DNA of 64,000 nt, taken from contig BSBN01000213.1 in assembly GCA_027924645.1 (NCBI GenBank), positions 37,822,501 through 37,886,500 on the forward strand, written 5' to 3'. Origin of the DNA: Cunninghamia lanceolata (taxonomy: Eukaryota; Streptophyta; Pinopsida; Cupressales; Cupressaceae). Within the stretch, counting starts at the first letter, position 1, and the number at the start of each line of letters is the position of its first letter. Below the pieces are notes generated by a model that was given only the letters and a program-made list of their open reading frames with translations, was not told the DNA's origin and searched no databases. Both the position numbers and the translations under genes were made by a program. This document shows positions 24,119 through 36,042 of the stretch, piece by piece.

Positions 24119-25417
24119 CACCTGTAATAACAAGCAAAGTAACCAAGCACTGCATGTGCCTTTCTCTCTTCCATGTTCTCAACCTATGTTCCCTCAACCA
24201 CCTCATCTTACTCATAAAAGTGGTCAAGAGTATGATCTTGTCAAACAACTTCGTGCTACTCCGGCTAAGATCTCTCTTTGGGATTTAATACAAACATCAC
24301 CTACATACCATGGAATGCTCCAAGAAGCTTTACAAAAGATGATTGTCCCACCTACTGCTAAGCCAAATGATGTAGCAACCATATTGGATAGTATGCATGA
24401 AAAAAAATAGATATTCTCTTTCAGCCACAGGAATTACCGTCAATTGAAGTTCAAAACCAATATGATCCACTTATGATCTTTATCATAATAAATAGAACCT
24501 TGGTAAAATGAGTTATGATTGACAATGGATTGGCTCTTAATGTTTGTAGCATCGACCTACTACACAAAATCAAGGTTGACACATCACAAATACAACCGAA
24601 TGGCATTGGTATTTGTGGCTTTGATAATGTTGGACAACACTCCATGGGCACTATAACTCTACCTATACATGTAGGATCTGTGCTTGTGCCTACCTTGATT
24701 CATGTCATGCCTTATTCTTTATCTTAGAACATGATTCTTGGTAGACCTTGGATTCATGCATTGGGGGCAGTTCCTTCCACCTTGCATTGTTCAATCAAAT
24801 TTATATTCAAAGGTAAACTTCATACTATTCATGCTGATCCTAAACCAGATAATTGTTTCCATATTGAAATGCAAAAACTAGTTTACAATTATATGAGTTT
24901 AAATAGTTCACGAGATGATTCATCAATAGGTAATATTATACAAGACTCTAGAACATCGAATGCACTCTTTGGTGATGATTGGGGCCCATTAGATTTTAAT
25001 CCTTGCAGTATGGGGGGATATAAAATTAACAGCCTTGACAAGTCAAAAGTGGCATCAATACCACCTAAGAAATCTTTTCAAGAACCTAAAAAACCTAAAG
25101 TCCCCTTGGTAGAAAATAAAGACAATACTCTAACTTATACTACAAATTCTGATACCTATGAGGCTTCACCTTCCTCTAAGGAACTGGATTCTCTATATGG
25201 TCGTGGATTTCAAATTTTGTATAAACATAATGACTATGTAGGTAAGGGACATGGTGTAAATCAACAAGGAATTCAAGTACCTATAGAATCCGCTTCAACA
25301 CATTACTCAAGCAGCATTGGATATAATCCATTTAAAGAAAAGAAAGCTTCCCATCGTCCTAAACTTAATATTAATTCAACAAGATCAAAACAACATGCCA
25401 GATATGTTTGTTCTTAA
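24119..25417 (+). pseudogene. gag/protease/G-patch ORF of element B, part after C
   Basis: Continuation of B's coding region beyond the Copia insertion. One frame with three stops (24408, 24509, 24725) reads: a Pro-rich linker and WDLIQTSPTYHGMLQEAL; a retropepsin-type aspartic protease with active site MIDNGLALNVCS (Asp at 24521) and the closing ILGRPWIHALGAVPSTLHC; a charged linker; and a glycine-rich G-patch-like motif (LDSLYGRGFQILYK, YVGKGHGVNQQGI, SSIGYNPF) near 25180-25340. It ends at TAA 25415. The order protease then G-patch, without any RT after it, is the notable point. A G-patch is a nucleic-acid-binding module. Confidence 0.8.
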
Positions 25418-27148
25418 TGATGGTGTTAACAGGTAAGTATCTCTAACCCTTTATCTTTCTCTTGTGATGTGCTTCCCCCGTGATGTGTTATATGTTGTTT
25501 AGGCCTCCTAGGATGACCTTGGATTCTCCCATAAGGTTTGGGATACCAGGAGACCGCCTCTATTGTGACCTTCTTTTATTTGTATCATCATTCTTCTATA
25601 TTGCTTCTCTCTACTTTCATTGTTATGTGTTGTGTTTTATGGACATAGCATCGCAGTTGGTGACTTGGGGGCACCCTCCTACGTGACTGTGCCTAAGACA
25701 CTTGTTTTTCCTCTCTTATTTATTGTTTCCCTTCCTCTAGTGTTTCCATCTAGTGGGCCGATGATGAAAAAAAATTATACTGATGAGGACCTAGTGTCCC
25801 TTTCGAGAGCAATCAAAAAATGGACTTAGTTCCTAATATGAAGATGGGGTTGTATATCTTATCCAATGCTTGGCCAGTGGAAGCACTCGTGCTTTCCATG
25901 TAGTGAATTTTATGATGTTTCTATCACATTTACAAACCTTAATGATACTGCTGCTCTATGCACCTTTGTTTGCCTTTGAATCTGGCCTTGGTGGTACTCG
26001 ATTCATATAGCTTCGTGATATAGCCTCGTGGTTATCCTCAAACTTTGAATTTGTTGTATAACCTTGGCTCTTTGTGTGGTTAATCATATGCATTGATGTT
26101 GTCATTTATCATGATATTGTAGACATTAACATGTTTCTTGCAACGATGTAGGAATATTTGGTGATTGTAAAGTACATGTCATCTCCGGGGGGGATGGGCT
26201 TTGTGAAATTCAGTGTTCCCTTGTGTGTTTTCTTTCTACCTTAACGTGCTTGATATCGATAACTGATATCAACCACCTTAAGGTGGGGACATATATAAGG
26301 ATAGTTGTCTTTATATATGTTAGCAATGTGCTTGTCCTTAGGTGTAGGCTAGTACGATGAGTACTTCATGCATCCTAAGTTTGTTTGCAATCAATCAATC
26401 TATCTATTGTGTATACCTCTTTTTCACCATAAGGTGTCTCCGTGATGCAGATGGGGTTGTATACTTTTGAGCTCATACCTTCTTTTCACTATAAGGCATC
26501 TCCGTAACACGGGTTGGGCAGTATGCCATGCTTCCTTTTCACTGTAAGGCATCTCTGTGACACGAGTGGGATTGCATTTTCAAAAGTCCTCTGCGGAGGC
26601 GAGGAGCAGTTTTGTTACTAACTCAACCCTTAAGTGTATTTTTAGCGATTGTTGTGGCAAAGCCCAATCGTCGGTGTGTGCCTGAGATGGTGACGAGCCT
26701 AGAAATAGGGAACACATAATCGCTTGTCTTCCGTGTTTTCTCCATGTCTTCAAGTGTGTGTGTTTTGGCACATTTGTTGCCCCATATGCGGTATGCATTT
26801 TGGGAGGTTTTGCGTGTCTTACGTGTGTGTTGCCCCATATATATTGAGACCTGTGCCCTAGTGTAGTGCATCCTGTATTATGGGAGGTTTGTTTACTTTC
26901 CAATACTTGCATTTGCATTTCATATATATGAGAAAAAGAAAAGAAAAGATATCATTTTTGTCTTCCATGCATTAATGTGTCTTCTATGCATTAACTATCA
27001 GCTCCGTGTTCTGCATGACTATAACTGTCTTCTTCATGTTTTGCATGCCTGTTACTATTTTCTATGTGATTGGCGTGTCTTCTCCGTGCTTGGTGTGTTT
27101 GTGACCTTACATTGATGCATGTATGGGCCTTGCGTTTATACAAACATT
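25418..27148 (+). other. non-coding tail of element B
   Basis: About 1.7 kb between the last ORF and the polypurine tract, where an autonomous element would carry RT and integrase. None of the expected motifs is visible in any frame. A small tandem repeat (26417-26575) and a TG-rich stretch (26750-27110) with recurring GCGTGTCTT and CCGTGTT words are present. Confidence 0.7.
26417..26575 (+). repeat. three tandem repeats of about 57 bp in the tail of B
   Basis: Units begin near 26417, 26479 and 26530. Each carries CTTTTCAC, AAGGCATCTC, CGT and ACACG, and a GGG-containing tail before GTATGC or GCAT. Function unknown. Confidence 0.75.
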
Positions 27149-27163
27149 AAAGTGGGGGCTAAA
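27149..27163 (+). promoter_or_regulatory. polypurine tract of element B
   Basis: AAAGTGGGGGCTAAA ends directly before the 3' LTR (TGTGACATTGG). Confidence 0.75.
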
Positions 27164-28409
27164 TGTGACATTGGAAAATATCCCCTTGGGGGCTTTTCCC
27201 TCATAAGGTTTAGCTCCTGGGTCTTTAGCATGCATTTAGGACATTTTAGTTCATATTTTGGCATCTCGATGGAATGTGACCTAGGTTCCATGGCAAATTA
27301 GACCTAGGAGGACCCCTTGAGCTGTACCCTACCCAAAATAGGGCGGAGGACTTGGGCGCTTGCGCCTTAGTCTTGCGTTAATTTGGGGCAGCCCTAATTT
27401 TTGGGTGTTGGTTTATGACTGTTATTTGGTTCTTTTGCCGACATGGTAAAATTTGATTTTTAAAATATCAGTGGGAATGCTTGTAGTTGCATATATAAGG
27501 ATGATTAGGCATTCAATTGTAAACTAGATGGCAATTGTGATGTTCAAGTGTTCTCAAAGTGATTCAAGGCTTTCTATTGTGTTGCAAGAGCAAACTTGTA
27601 TGTTTTATGTGTTGATATTTGTAGATTTGAGCATCAATTTCCTCATTGCATGAAGAGCCTCTTCCTCCATGAGAGCTTCACTCCAAGGTGACATATCATT
27701 ATGTTTTTATCATTGATTCCTTTGGTTTTTGGCCTCTACCTCACAAGGGCACGACCTCTTTATTTGACAATGGTGTTCAGAGACTTAAGTGTCCTCTGGG
27801 GCTTGACTGAGGCAAGCCTCTAAACACCACAACCCCCAAACCAAGTCTTGTGATTGCAGGTTACAAGTGTCGCATCCAAAAAAAGTGGAGTTGCAGGAAG
27901 GCTTGGTAGGCATCAGGGATTTAGGATCTAAAGAAAAGTCAGACACAGGAGCACTTCCAGGACTTGGGCACTCGCACCAGTGTCCTCCACAGACAGATCT
28001 CAGGAAACAGAAGTTATAGGGATGATCAATGTTGGAAGGAGGTCTAGATTCCCCAAAAAAGTAGGTACCTTGGACTTGGGCACCCGCACCTTAGTCCCCA
28101 ATTGTTTCGCTTTAGAACCCCAAAAATAGGTATTATGTGATTTGCTATTTTACTCCTATCTGCAAGAGCTTTTTTCATCTTTCATCAAATTGTTGTCATA
28201 TTTGCATAATTAGAGTTTTAATGGTTAATTGGACACATGAGAAGAAAAATCATAATTAATTCCCTAATCCAAGTTTCCCTACATTTGCAAGTGACCTAGG
28301 GTATGATAGTGCTCACCACTCGACCCTAGATCCTTCAATGTTTAGTGGAGAGGCAGATTTTAACATCTAAACAACAAAAGATTAACAAAATCCAATTTTA
28401 CCCTAAACA
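27164..28409 (+). repeat. 3' LTR of element B
   Basis: Matches 13555-14795 with scattered substitutions, ends ACCCTAAACA and is followed by TCTCT. Confidence 0.93.
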
Positions 28410-29661
28410 TCTCTAATCTGGGTCATCTTCCTAAGAACTTTGATTCCTCATATTTATCCAATCTGCAATCAGGGCATTCTCATCCCACTTTTGAGAATAG
28501 CATATTTTCCTTTCTTGAGAGGTTCCTATGCTGGACAATCAAACCCAATTTATGCAAATCTTCAATCACTGAGTTGATGGGATAACACTTCTTTGAGGTA
28601 ATTTAGAATATTGCTTGCATGTGTCCTCTGTGCTTGTATATTTTGCAGTGTTCGTTCCTTCTTGACATAAGCCATAAATTCTTTTGGCTGCAACCTACTA
28701 TCATAGTCGATTATGACTCTAGTAAAGTATTGTACCACTCGCACCATACTATTATCCAATGCTGTACGCCCATCTATTGTGATTGCCAGAGAACCCTCCA
28801 ACCCTTCTAAATTGCTACTATTGCATTTTTATGCCAGTCGATTTCCTTGTTTTGTGAGTACTCACTGTCTATACTATTTAAATGCTCAAGGTCCTTCTTG
28901 GAAGACATCTTCATAAAAGTACCACATCTATTGTTCTCTTTTTGCAATCTTTGGTCTCAAGACTATTATCTTCTTTTTACAATGATCTGCCAATCGCTCC
29001 GGCTATGAATTGTCTTTCTCAACCCTAGACACACATAAAATTGTTCTATCAATTGCTTAACCTTCATCTTTCCTTGATCATTTCAAAATTTTCTCTCCCT
29101 AAGTTCTTTGCTGATAATAGATCTGTGTTTCTGAACCGTTGTATGAAACATCTTTTCTAATTGCATTAAGTATATTAGGAATATGATAGCATGCAAATCT
29201 AAATCCCTATAAAATGGAAAATGCCTTATCTCTTCCGTGGGTAACTGTAGTCTTGTTAGGAATCTGCTTTTCTTAATCGATGGATTTGAAATAATTTTTT
29301 TTACCTTGAAATTTTTGCTATCGACCTAGTTAGAAGTGAATGGTTTTAATCAGAATTGGAAGAAATGATTCACCAATGCAATTTACCTCTTAGTGGCAGA
29401 TTCCAAGGGTGCCAAACCTCTTACTGAGATAAACAATTTTTGGATTTATAATCGATTTCATGGGATCTCATCAGCTAACTCCTCGGGAAGAAAGTAAATT
29501 ACCGTTTCTTTTACCTCTTGTGGCGGTTGAAGGACTCCAAATTCTGCAATGAAATTTCAATCTCTACAATTTGCGCCATCTGTACATGGAACTCTCCATT
29601 CTACCCAGTGATGCTTTTTTAAAAAAAGAAATCCTTTTGATTATAAAGCTGCCTTTAGTAA
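28410..29661 (+). repeat. 3' LTR of element A, segment 2
   Basis: Resumes with TCTCTAATCTGGGTC and matches 6881-8134 of the 5' LTR until interrupted by LTR E after AGTAA (29657-29661). Confidence 0.92.
28562..29560 (-). pseudogene. degenerate antisense coding region, second LTR copy
   Basis: Counterpart of 7040-8012. The best-preserved part (28801-28562) is open for 79 codons and includes ITIDGRTALDNSMVRVVQYF and IDYDSRLQPKEFMAYVKKE. Further upstream on the minus strand QPPQEVKETVIYF and EELADEIP recur. It is more open here than in the 5' LTR, where a stop interrupts just after the KKE motif. Protein unidentified. Confidence 0.45.
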
Positions 29662-32200
29662 TGTTGGTTTTTTCTTCTGAATCAGCATTAGGGTTTGCTA
29701 GTTCTAATGCATAGGCATATTCAGCCAACTAATACAGGAGGTTGCGTGAGATCCTCCCCTTCACTTCTGGTTCTGCCACACCAAGGGGGGTATCCCTATA
29801 GCTAAAGATGTAACTTTGACTAGCTCAAAGATAGAAAGATCTAACTTGACAACAACAGGCAGAATACTCTCATGTATGGACCAAGATCTGCATGATAGAT
29901 CACAAGGTTGGCAACATTCTTGGACATATGTGTCTGGTGGGTATGAGAGCATGTAGGGGGTTCCTAATCCTACTCCTACAACTAACAGGTGGAAGTGATG
30001 AAATGGGTGGACATAATGTCTTGGATGCAAGACAAGGGGTTTTGGCTCATAACTACTGACCCAGGAGCAGACTGGTGCCTGTCCATTGGGCAAGGAGTCA
30101 ACTAGTTGTATACAATAGATGGTTTGCAACTATCACTCAAGTTTCAGGGGGTTGGACTGATGCTTGCCTTACAAACATCACCCAGGAATGGGTATTTAAC
30201 TGCCTCTTCTTACAGATATCCCTGCATACATGCAACCTTCTCCATGCTCACCCTAAAACAGTTTAATCCACTCCTTGAATGGAAGTTAGAGATCAGGCAT
30301 GTGATACAGAACCCTGTATCCTAGAATCTATGAAACCCTTAGTAACCAGATTCAAAAGGAGGATGACATGCAGCAAATGGAGACAAGTAGATAAACACAT
30401 GCAATGAAGCATTTCTCATATAACATTAACACTAAAACTGAAAATATGTGCAAGATTCATTCATGATGCAACACATAAACTCCAAAATGGGATAGAACAA
30501 CCCAGGATCATGCCCTGTTCTTCATTATTTACACAAAAAATGCCCAGGCCTTCAACAACCTTAAATGAGTAACACAGTCTACATTATATAGCAGGAAGGT
30601 GCACTCAACCTTTCAATACAATGGCACATCAAAAATCGCCAGATACAGCGCGTCCTCATATTTTGGCACTCAAACTTGAATGCAGAAGGTGGGGGAGGGG
30701 AAAGGAAAAGATCTTGAGCCTTGCGCTGCCGCCCGTGGATGTACAACTTCAATCAGGTAGTTGAAACGTCCACGCCATCGCTCATACCCTATAACATCCG
30801 CCATTAATGTCCATCTACCTCATAGCCATCGGGAAATACAATAAACAGTGCATCGCTAACCTTTCTCGCCAAAATACCTCCTCATGATATTTGAAAATAT
30901 GCAGGATCGAATTATCCCACATGCACCCTGCGGCAACCTCCTCAACACTTTATATACTAGGTCGCGAGCATATGTAATGTCGGTGCTTTTGCTCCCGACG
31001 ACACCAGCATAAAACCCTATCATCATCCTCCTGCATGATATCCGGATGCACAAAATATCATCCTGACATCAGCAAACCACCTACTGAGCTCATCCCGATA
31101 ATTCATATCACCCCGATATGAAATATCAGCTTGCAGAAAATATCACCTTGCGGGAAAGTATCATGCTATCCTCATCACCTGATAAAAATGTCACCCTGAC
31201 ATTAGCATCATATTGCAACATCACCTGCATGATAATCACCTTCATCAGCACAACCTGATGCATCGGAGGAAGATCCTCCTGCTTAGCTGATACCAAATGT
31301 CTCACCGATGAAAACCCTGATGATGTCACCGTCATATCCTGATGATGTCATCAGCATATCTGCATATCGCACACCTCCTCATATCTGGATGACGTCATCG
31401 TCATATTCGCAACATCGGGGGATCTCCATAAAATGACTGATGTTAAAATATGACCCCCCGGACCTTGATGACGTCACCATCATGTCGGCATTAGGATGAT
31501 ATTTGGAAGATAACCAGATATTTAGAAATATGATCCTGATGCACAAATATCATGCTGCACTGTAGCTTCACTATAAGATCGGGGTGATATATGAATATGA
31601 TGGATATTTGAAATGATCACCCCCCACTAGATAATGCATGAAGCCGATAGGCGGATATCTCCCCAACATCAGCATCATCATGATGCTGGAACAAACATAC
31701 ATCTGGGTGATATTCGGATATGAAAATATCACCCCCTCCTTCGGAAATATCATGATGCAGACAGGTAGAAAAGCGGATATCACCCTGACGTAAGAATGAC
31801 GTCAGCAAATCAGGGTGATAAAACAATGAACACGAAGTGATAAAACAACATCAGGATGATCTTAACCAAGATCACCCAATGCTCAAATATGATGACCCCG
31901 ACGAATATCGGGTCATACTTAGAACCTTGGAGCAACATCATCAGGATGGTCTTAACTAAGATCACTCGATGTTAAAATATCACCCCGATGAAAAATCGTG
32001 CTGACAGAACATATGATGACCCTCACAAGCAACATCAGGGTGATGTCTGGAAATATGATGATGATGATGACCTCCTCCTTTGAAAAATATGATGCTGATG
32101 CTGAAACATGCTGAGGAGGCCCAAAGACTTAGGAATTTTTTTTTTAGATTTTTAGGGAAGGAACTAGGCTAAAAACCTTGAACATAAATTATCACCAACA
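29662..32200. mobile_element. element E: solo LTR of 2,539 bp
   Basis: Starts TGTTGGTTTTTTC and ends ATCACCAACA, with AGTAA duplicated on both sides (29657-29661, 32201-32205). There is no internal LTR repeat, primer-binding site or pol sequence, so this is best read as a solo LTR left by recombination between two LTRs. The orientation is not certain. Its right third is dense in GATGATGTCA, TGACGTCA and ATATCACCC words. Confidence 0.88.
31320..31810. promoter_or_regulatory. cluster of TGACG/TGACGTCA motifs, including an as-1-like pair, in LTR E
   Basis: Palindromic TGACGTCA occurs at 31390-31397, 31469-31476 and 31797-31804, with TGATGTCA variants around 31320-31350. At 31786-31801 two TGACG motifs stand 6 bp apart (CTGACGTAAGAATGACGTCA), closely resembling the plant as-1 element, in which two TGACG boxes are 7 bp apart and are bound by TGA-class bZIP factors in stress and salicylate responses. 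Whether it drives LTR transcription is inference. Confidence 0.65.
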
Positions 32201-34361
32201 AGTAATAAGCATGGAAATCGTTTAATTGGAAACTTGCCTTTTCAATCATATCATCGATTAGGGCATTTTGTAATTGCTATAATCTCTTGTTTTTTTTCTT
32301 AGTTTTAGTTTGAATTGTTTTAGTTTTTAGATATTTTCTAATTCAAGTAAATCCAATGATTCTACTTACTATTCTTGTTTAATATTTTATTGGCATAAGA
32401 ATTCTGTGGGTAGTTCTAGTGTAATTAGTGGATATAAACATTAGATGGGTATTATAGTTAGAATCGAGGTAAGAGGATTATAATGATTCCTAGGTTGTTA
32501 AGGTTAGTGGTAAGTAGATGATTTTTCATATATCCTAATCTAATCGAGAATAAGGTAATTCTTGTAAACCAAAGATTAGGGGTAGCACCAATATTATTAA
32601 ATGTATTATATTGTTTAAAGACCATGTAAAATCAATCTAAAAACCTTTATGCTACAATAGTAGCTCTATAGGGATTGATAGTTATGATATGTAGATTAGC
32701 AAGATGAGCGTTAAATTTTTATATTATATCCAATGAACCTAGAAATTTATTAAGTGATATAACCAATGAAATTAGAAATTATAGGTATTGCATAGTCAAT
32801 TTAGTATATTGTTTTAAGTTGTGTTATTACACCAATTGACTTATTAGCTTTAAGAAGCGAAAATGATTTAGAATGCTTTAGTCAAATTTAATTAAGATGT
32901 TGATTTACTATGTTGTTAATAATTTAGTAAGTTTATAGCTAGGGTAGAAATGAAACTGTGTTTTCGAGTTGTATGCATTTAATGTTATTTTTGACTCTTG
33001 AAATGTACCAAGGTCTTGTTATAAAGTTTTGTTGTATTAGAATGAAATAATAGTGTCAATTGAATACTTTCTTATTGTATTGGTAATTATGTCATTACTC
33101 TCAGTAGTTGATCTTTTGCCTCTTGTAGTTATTAGAACCAATTTAATTCAGGTTGTAGTATTGTTAGCTCCAGAGGCATAAATAGTGTGTTCCGGTGTTG
33201 TCTTGTGATTGTGTAGTGTATTTGTTACATCTATTAGTATGAGGTTAAGTTACTCCCATGAAAGATTGTTGTTTAGAACCTTGGACCTTGTTTATTGTTT
33301 TTAAGTTGATAATGGTATGCAAGAGGAGTAAATGCCTTGCTTAATCAGTGTATGTCAATGGGGGAAAATTCCTGTGAGATGTAGGGTTTCTAGTTGCATG
33401 TAGGAGGGTGGCTTTCATAGAGGGGCCAATGCCCAAAGTGGCTTCTTGGATAACCCTATGGGAGTTGTAATCAAGTGAAAACATAATAATTTATCTAGTA
33501 GGGATTGGGTAGTTAAATCGTTTAAAAAGATAATTTGAATGCCTCACCCATGCCTGTAGCGCTCTTGTAGGCTAAGGATGGGATGAGAAGGCCTGGTTGG
33601 CATGATCGACCTCCTTGTCTTCATGAAAGGATAGTCATGTCCACATGTGTCACCCTATGGGGCCGGTGCCTAGTGATAGGCTGCCAGGATAACCATAGAT
33701 GGGGGCTAGCGTCTAGTGAAAGACAGCTAGGATAACCCATGTTAGGACCATTGATGACACTCTTCCTACTGCAGCCTAGTTACCCCTCTTTGTACATGCT
33801 TGTTATTTATCTTGCCTCTAGAGTATTGTCGAGCCATTTGTTGTTATTCCTGAGTTAGTGTTTTGCTGGTCATTTACTTGGTTATCCTTGCCATCTTGAC
33901 CATTGTCTTTGTGAGACCTCATTGTTATCTCCTAGCTTGGGGGTGGACCTTATGGTTCCACATGGTCAGGTGGAAGAGCTATAATCCATTGGTCTTTTGG
34001 CATCATGGTTCATGTTTTGGGTAGATGCGCTTCTCCAATTTTCTAGTACTGCATCTGTATTTAAAGACTTGCATTGTACCTTTTGGATCCAGATTTGTGT
34101 ATCTATGATACCCATTATGTATTTTTGATGTATTTAGATAAGAAAGCCTTCGTATCTCTATCATTATGTATCATGATCTCATCTATTCTTGTAAACATTA
34201 TTGTAAAGGATGATGTAATTATCTGTAATGAGACATTCGTTGTTAGTAGGCTTTATGATCATTCAAGATGAGTTATGTATGTGATTGATCTTTGTCTAAT
34301 TTCCTTAATGTAGTTATGTTTCCCTAGAGATGTTAGATTGCTAGGAAGTTAATTTTGTTGT
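32201..34361 (+). repeat. 3' LTR of element A, segment 3
   Basis: Resumes with AGTAATAAGCATGG and matches about 8134-10250 of the 5' LTR until interrupted by element F after GTTGT (34357-34361). Confidence 0.92.
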
Positions 34362-35306
34362 TGTAGACCCCCAAATTTGTCCCAACTTTGTCCATGTCCT
34401 ACAACACCTAGTCAAATACATTATCCTAGACATCATGTAGCATTTTGTCCTAATTTCCCTAATCCATTAAGCCAATTAATTAAATAAATTTTATTTATTT
34501 AATTAAAATCCCATTTAATCCCATCCTCATCCTATTTAGCCAATTAATTAAATAAATTTTATTTATTTAATTAATTCCACATCATATCCCAATCATATCA
34601 TATCATCATTCCAATTAATTAAATAAATTTTATTTATTTAATTAATTTCCACGTCATATCTTATCCCATCCTATTCACATTTCAAATTAATTAAATAAAT
34701 CTTATTTATTTAATTAATTTCCAACTCATATCCCAACTAATTCAAATATTTTATTTGAATTAAACACTCATCTTTTATTACATTCTAACACTTGTCCAGT
34801 CAATTATGTGTTGTAATACAACTTTTATCCTTCACATGCACAACTAATGGGACCTAATTTTAGTATTTATCTACACAAGCACACCTAAGCCTCATCCTCC
34901 TTTGCCACATGTCATATGACTACAATTTCTTGATGTGCAAGGAAACCTAACTTAATCCTATCCATCCATTTCATCTAAAGCCCTAATTGATCCTAGCCAT
35001 CCATTTGAACCAAGCCAAGCCTATAAAACAAGCCTCTCTTGAGCCATTAGGGGGGATTTTGAGGATTCTTCTTCATGCAACCTCACTCTGGTGAATTTTT
35101 ATCTCAAGCCATTATCTATCATCTTCAATCCATCTAGCTTGCATCCTTATCAACGTTATGCTGCGGAATCGAACAATCAACACAACAAAGCGATCAATCA
35201 ATCAAGCTCATCTTACATCTTCGAGGTATTGAATTATTTGGGTTTAGGTTATGCATTTCATTGTTTGAATCATTTCCATTTACAAATCCAAATTTTTCGA
35301 TATACA
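34362..35306 (+). repeat. 5' LTR of element F (945 bp)
   Basis: Begins TGTAGACCCCCAAATTTG and ends CGATATACA before the primer-binding site. Four AT palindromes occupy 34474-34722 and a TATA-like CCTATAAAACA lies near 35021. From about 35010 onward it no longer resembles the 3' LTR, so its R/U5 part comes from a different subfamily or was replaced by recombination. Confidence 0.85.
34474..34722. repeat. four tandem AT-rich palindromes in U3 of F
   Basis: Four copies of a dyad of about 33-36 bp (AATTAATTAAATAAAT, short centre, then its complement) at about 34474-34505, 34542-34576, 34613-34647 and 34685-34722, spaced about 70 bp. The same set recurs in the 3' LTR at about 43052-43303. Each could fold as a 15-17 bp hairpin in DNA or RNA. 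Confidence 0.9.
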
Positions 35307-35308
35307 TT

Positions 35309-35326
35309 TGGCACGCCTGGTGGGAC
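35309..35326 (+). promoter_or_regulatory. primer-binding site of element F
   Basis: TGGCACGCCTGGTGGGAC follows the LTR end (TATACA then TT). The same 18-nt site, with one C for T and the last base differing, is found inverted inside the 3' LTR at 43885-43902, which confirms the 5' LTR boundary. Confidence 0.8.
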
Positions 35327-35448
35327 TCACGTCCCTGATCAACCCTCTTGTTTGAGTTGTTTTTGTGAAGATCAGATCTGTTGGAGCGTCAATCATTCAT
35401 TTTTGCAAGTTTATGCACTTTGATTTGTAGGTTGAAGATATTTTACAT

Positions 35449-36042
35449 TGCTGATTTTTTTTTATTTAGGACCAGATTTGTTGCAGAGGGTTTTTTGTTT
35501 TACACAGATCTTGGAAAAAAGAGATCTTAGATTCGTTGGAAAGAGAATTTCGAGAGCTTTCCGAAAAGTGGTTACATTAAAGATTTGGCTCAGTATACAA
35601 AGAGTTATGATGATTTGAAGTTGACCCTGCAATTCTAATTTTTCAGAAATTTTTGACGCACGACTTTTTGCTGATTTTTTTAATTTATGACCAAATTTGT
35701 TGCAGAGGGTTTTTTGTTTTACACAGGTCCTGGAAAAAAGAGATCTTAGATTCGTTGGAAAGAGGACTTCGAGAGCTTTCCGAAAAGTGGCTACATTAAA
35801 GATTTGGCTCAGTATTCAAAGAGTTATGACGATTTGAAGTTGACCCTGCGATTCTAATTTTTCAGAAATTTTTGACGCGCAACTTTTTGCTGATTTTTTT
35901 TTATTTATGACCAGATCTGTTGCAGAGGGTTTTTTGTTTTACACAGGGCCTAGAAAAAAGAGATCTTAGATTCGTTGGAAAGAGGACTTTGAGAGCTTTC
36001 CAAAAAGTGGTTACATTAAAGATTTGGCTCAGTATTCAAAGA
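35449..36042 (+). repeat. 220-bp tandem repeats in the leader of F (2.7 copies)
   Basis: Units start at 35449, 35669 and 35888, each with TGCTGATTTTTTT. They continue with GTTGCAGAGGGTTTTTTGT, AGAGATCTTAGATTCGTTGG, GAGCTTTCC and GATTTGGCTCAGTAT. The third unit stops near 36042. The high identity between units implies recent expansion. Located between primer-binding site and ORF, so part of the untranslated leader. Confidence 0.92.

Larger units (their letters stand above)
13555..28409 (+). mobile_element. element B: non-autonomous gypsy-like LTR element (gag, protease, G-patch; no RT)
   Basis: LTRs of 1,241 and 1,246 bp begin TGTAACATTGG / TGTGACATTGG and end ACCCTAAACA. The target duplication TCTCT flanks it (13550-13554, 28410-28414), and the restored target reads exactly like the 5' LTR of A near 6880. 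The interior, after removing Copia element C, is about 5.1 kb: a 1.4-kb leader with hairpin repeats, a decayed gag/protease/G-patch ORF, and a 1.7-kb non-coding tail. I see no RT, RNase H or integrase motif, so B would need enzymes from another element. Confidence 0.92.

Noticed and set aside
29761..30129. A 122-codon minus-strand ORF in LTR E
   Set aside because: No recognisable motif, no continuation on either side, and it sits in the middle of a solo LTR.
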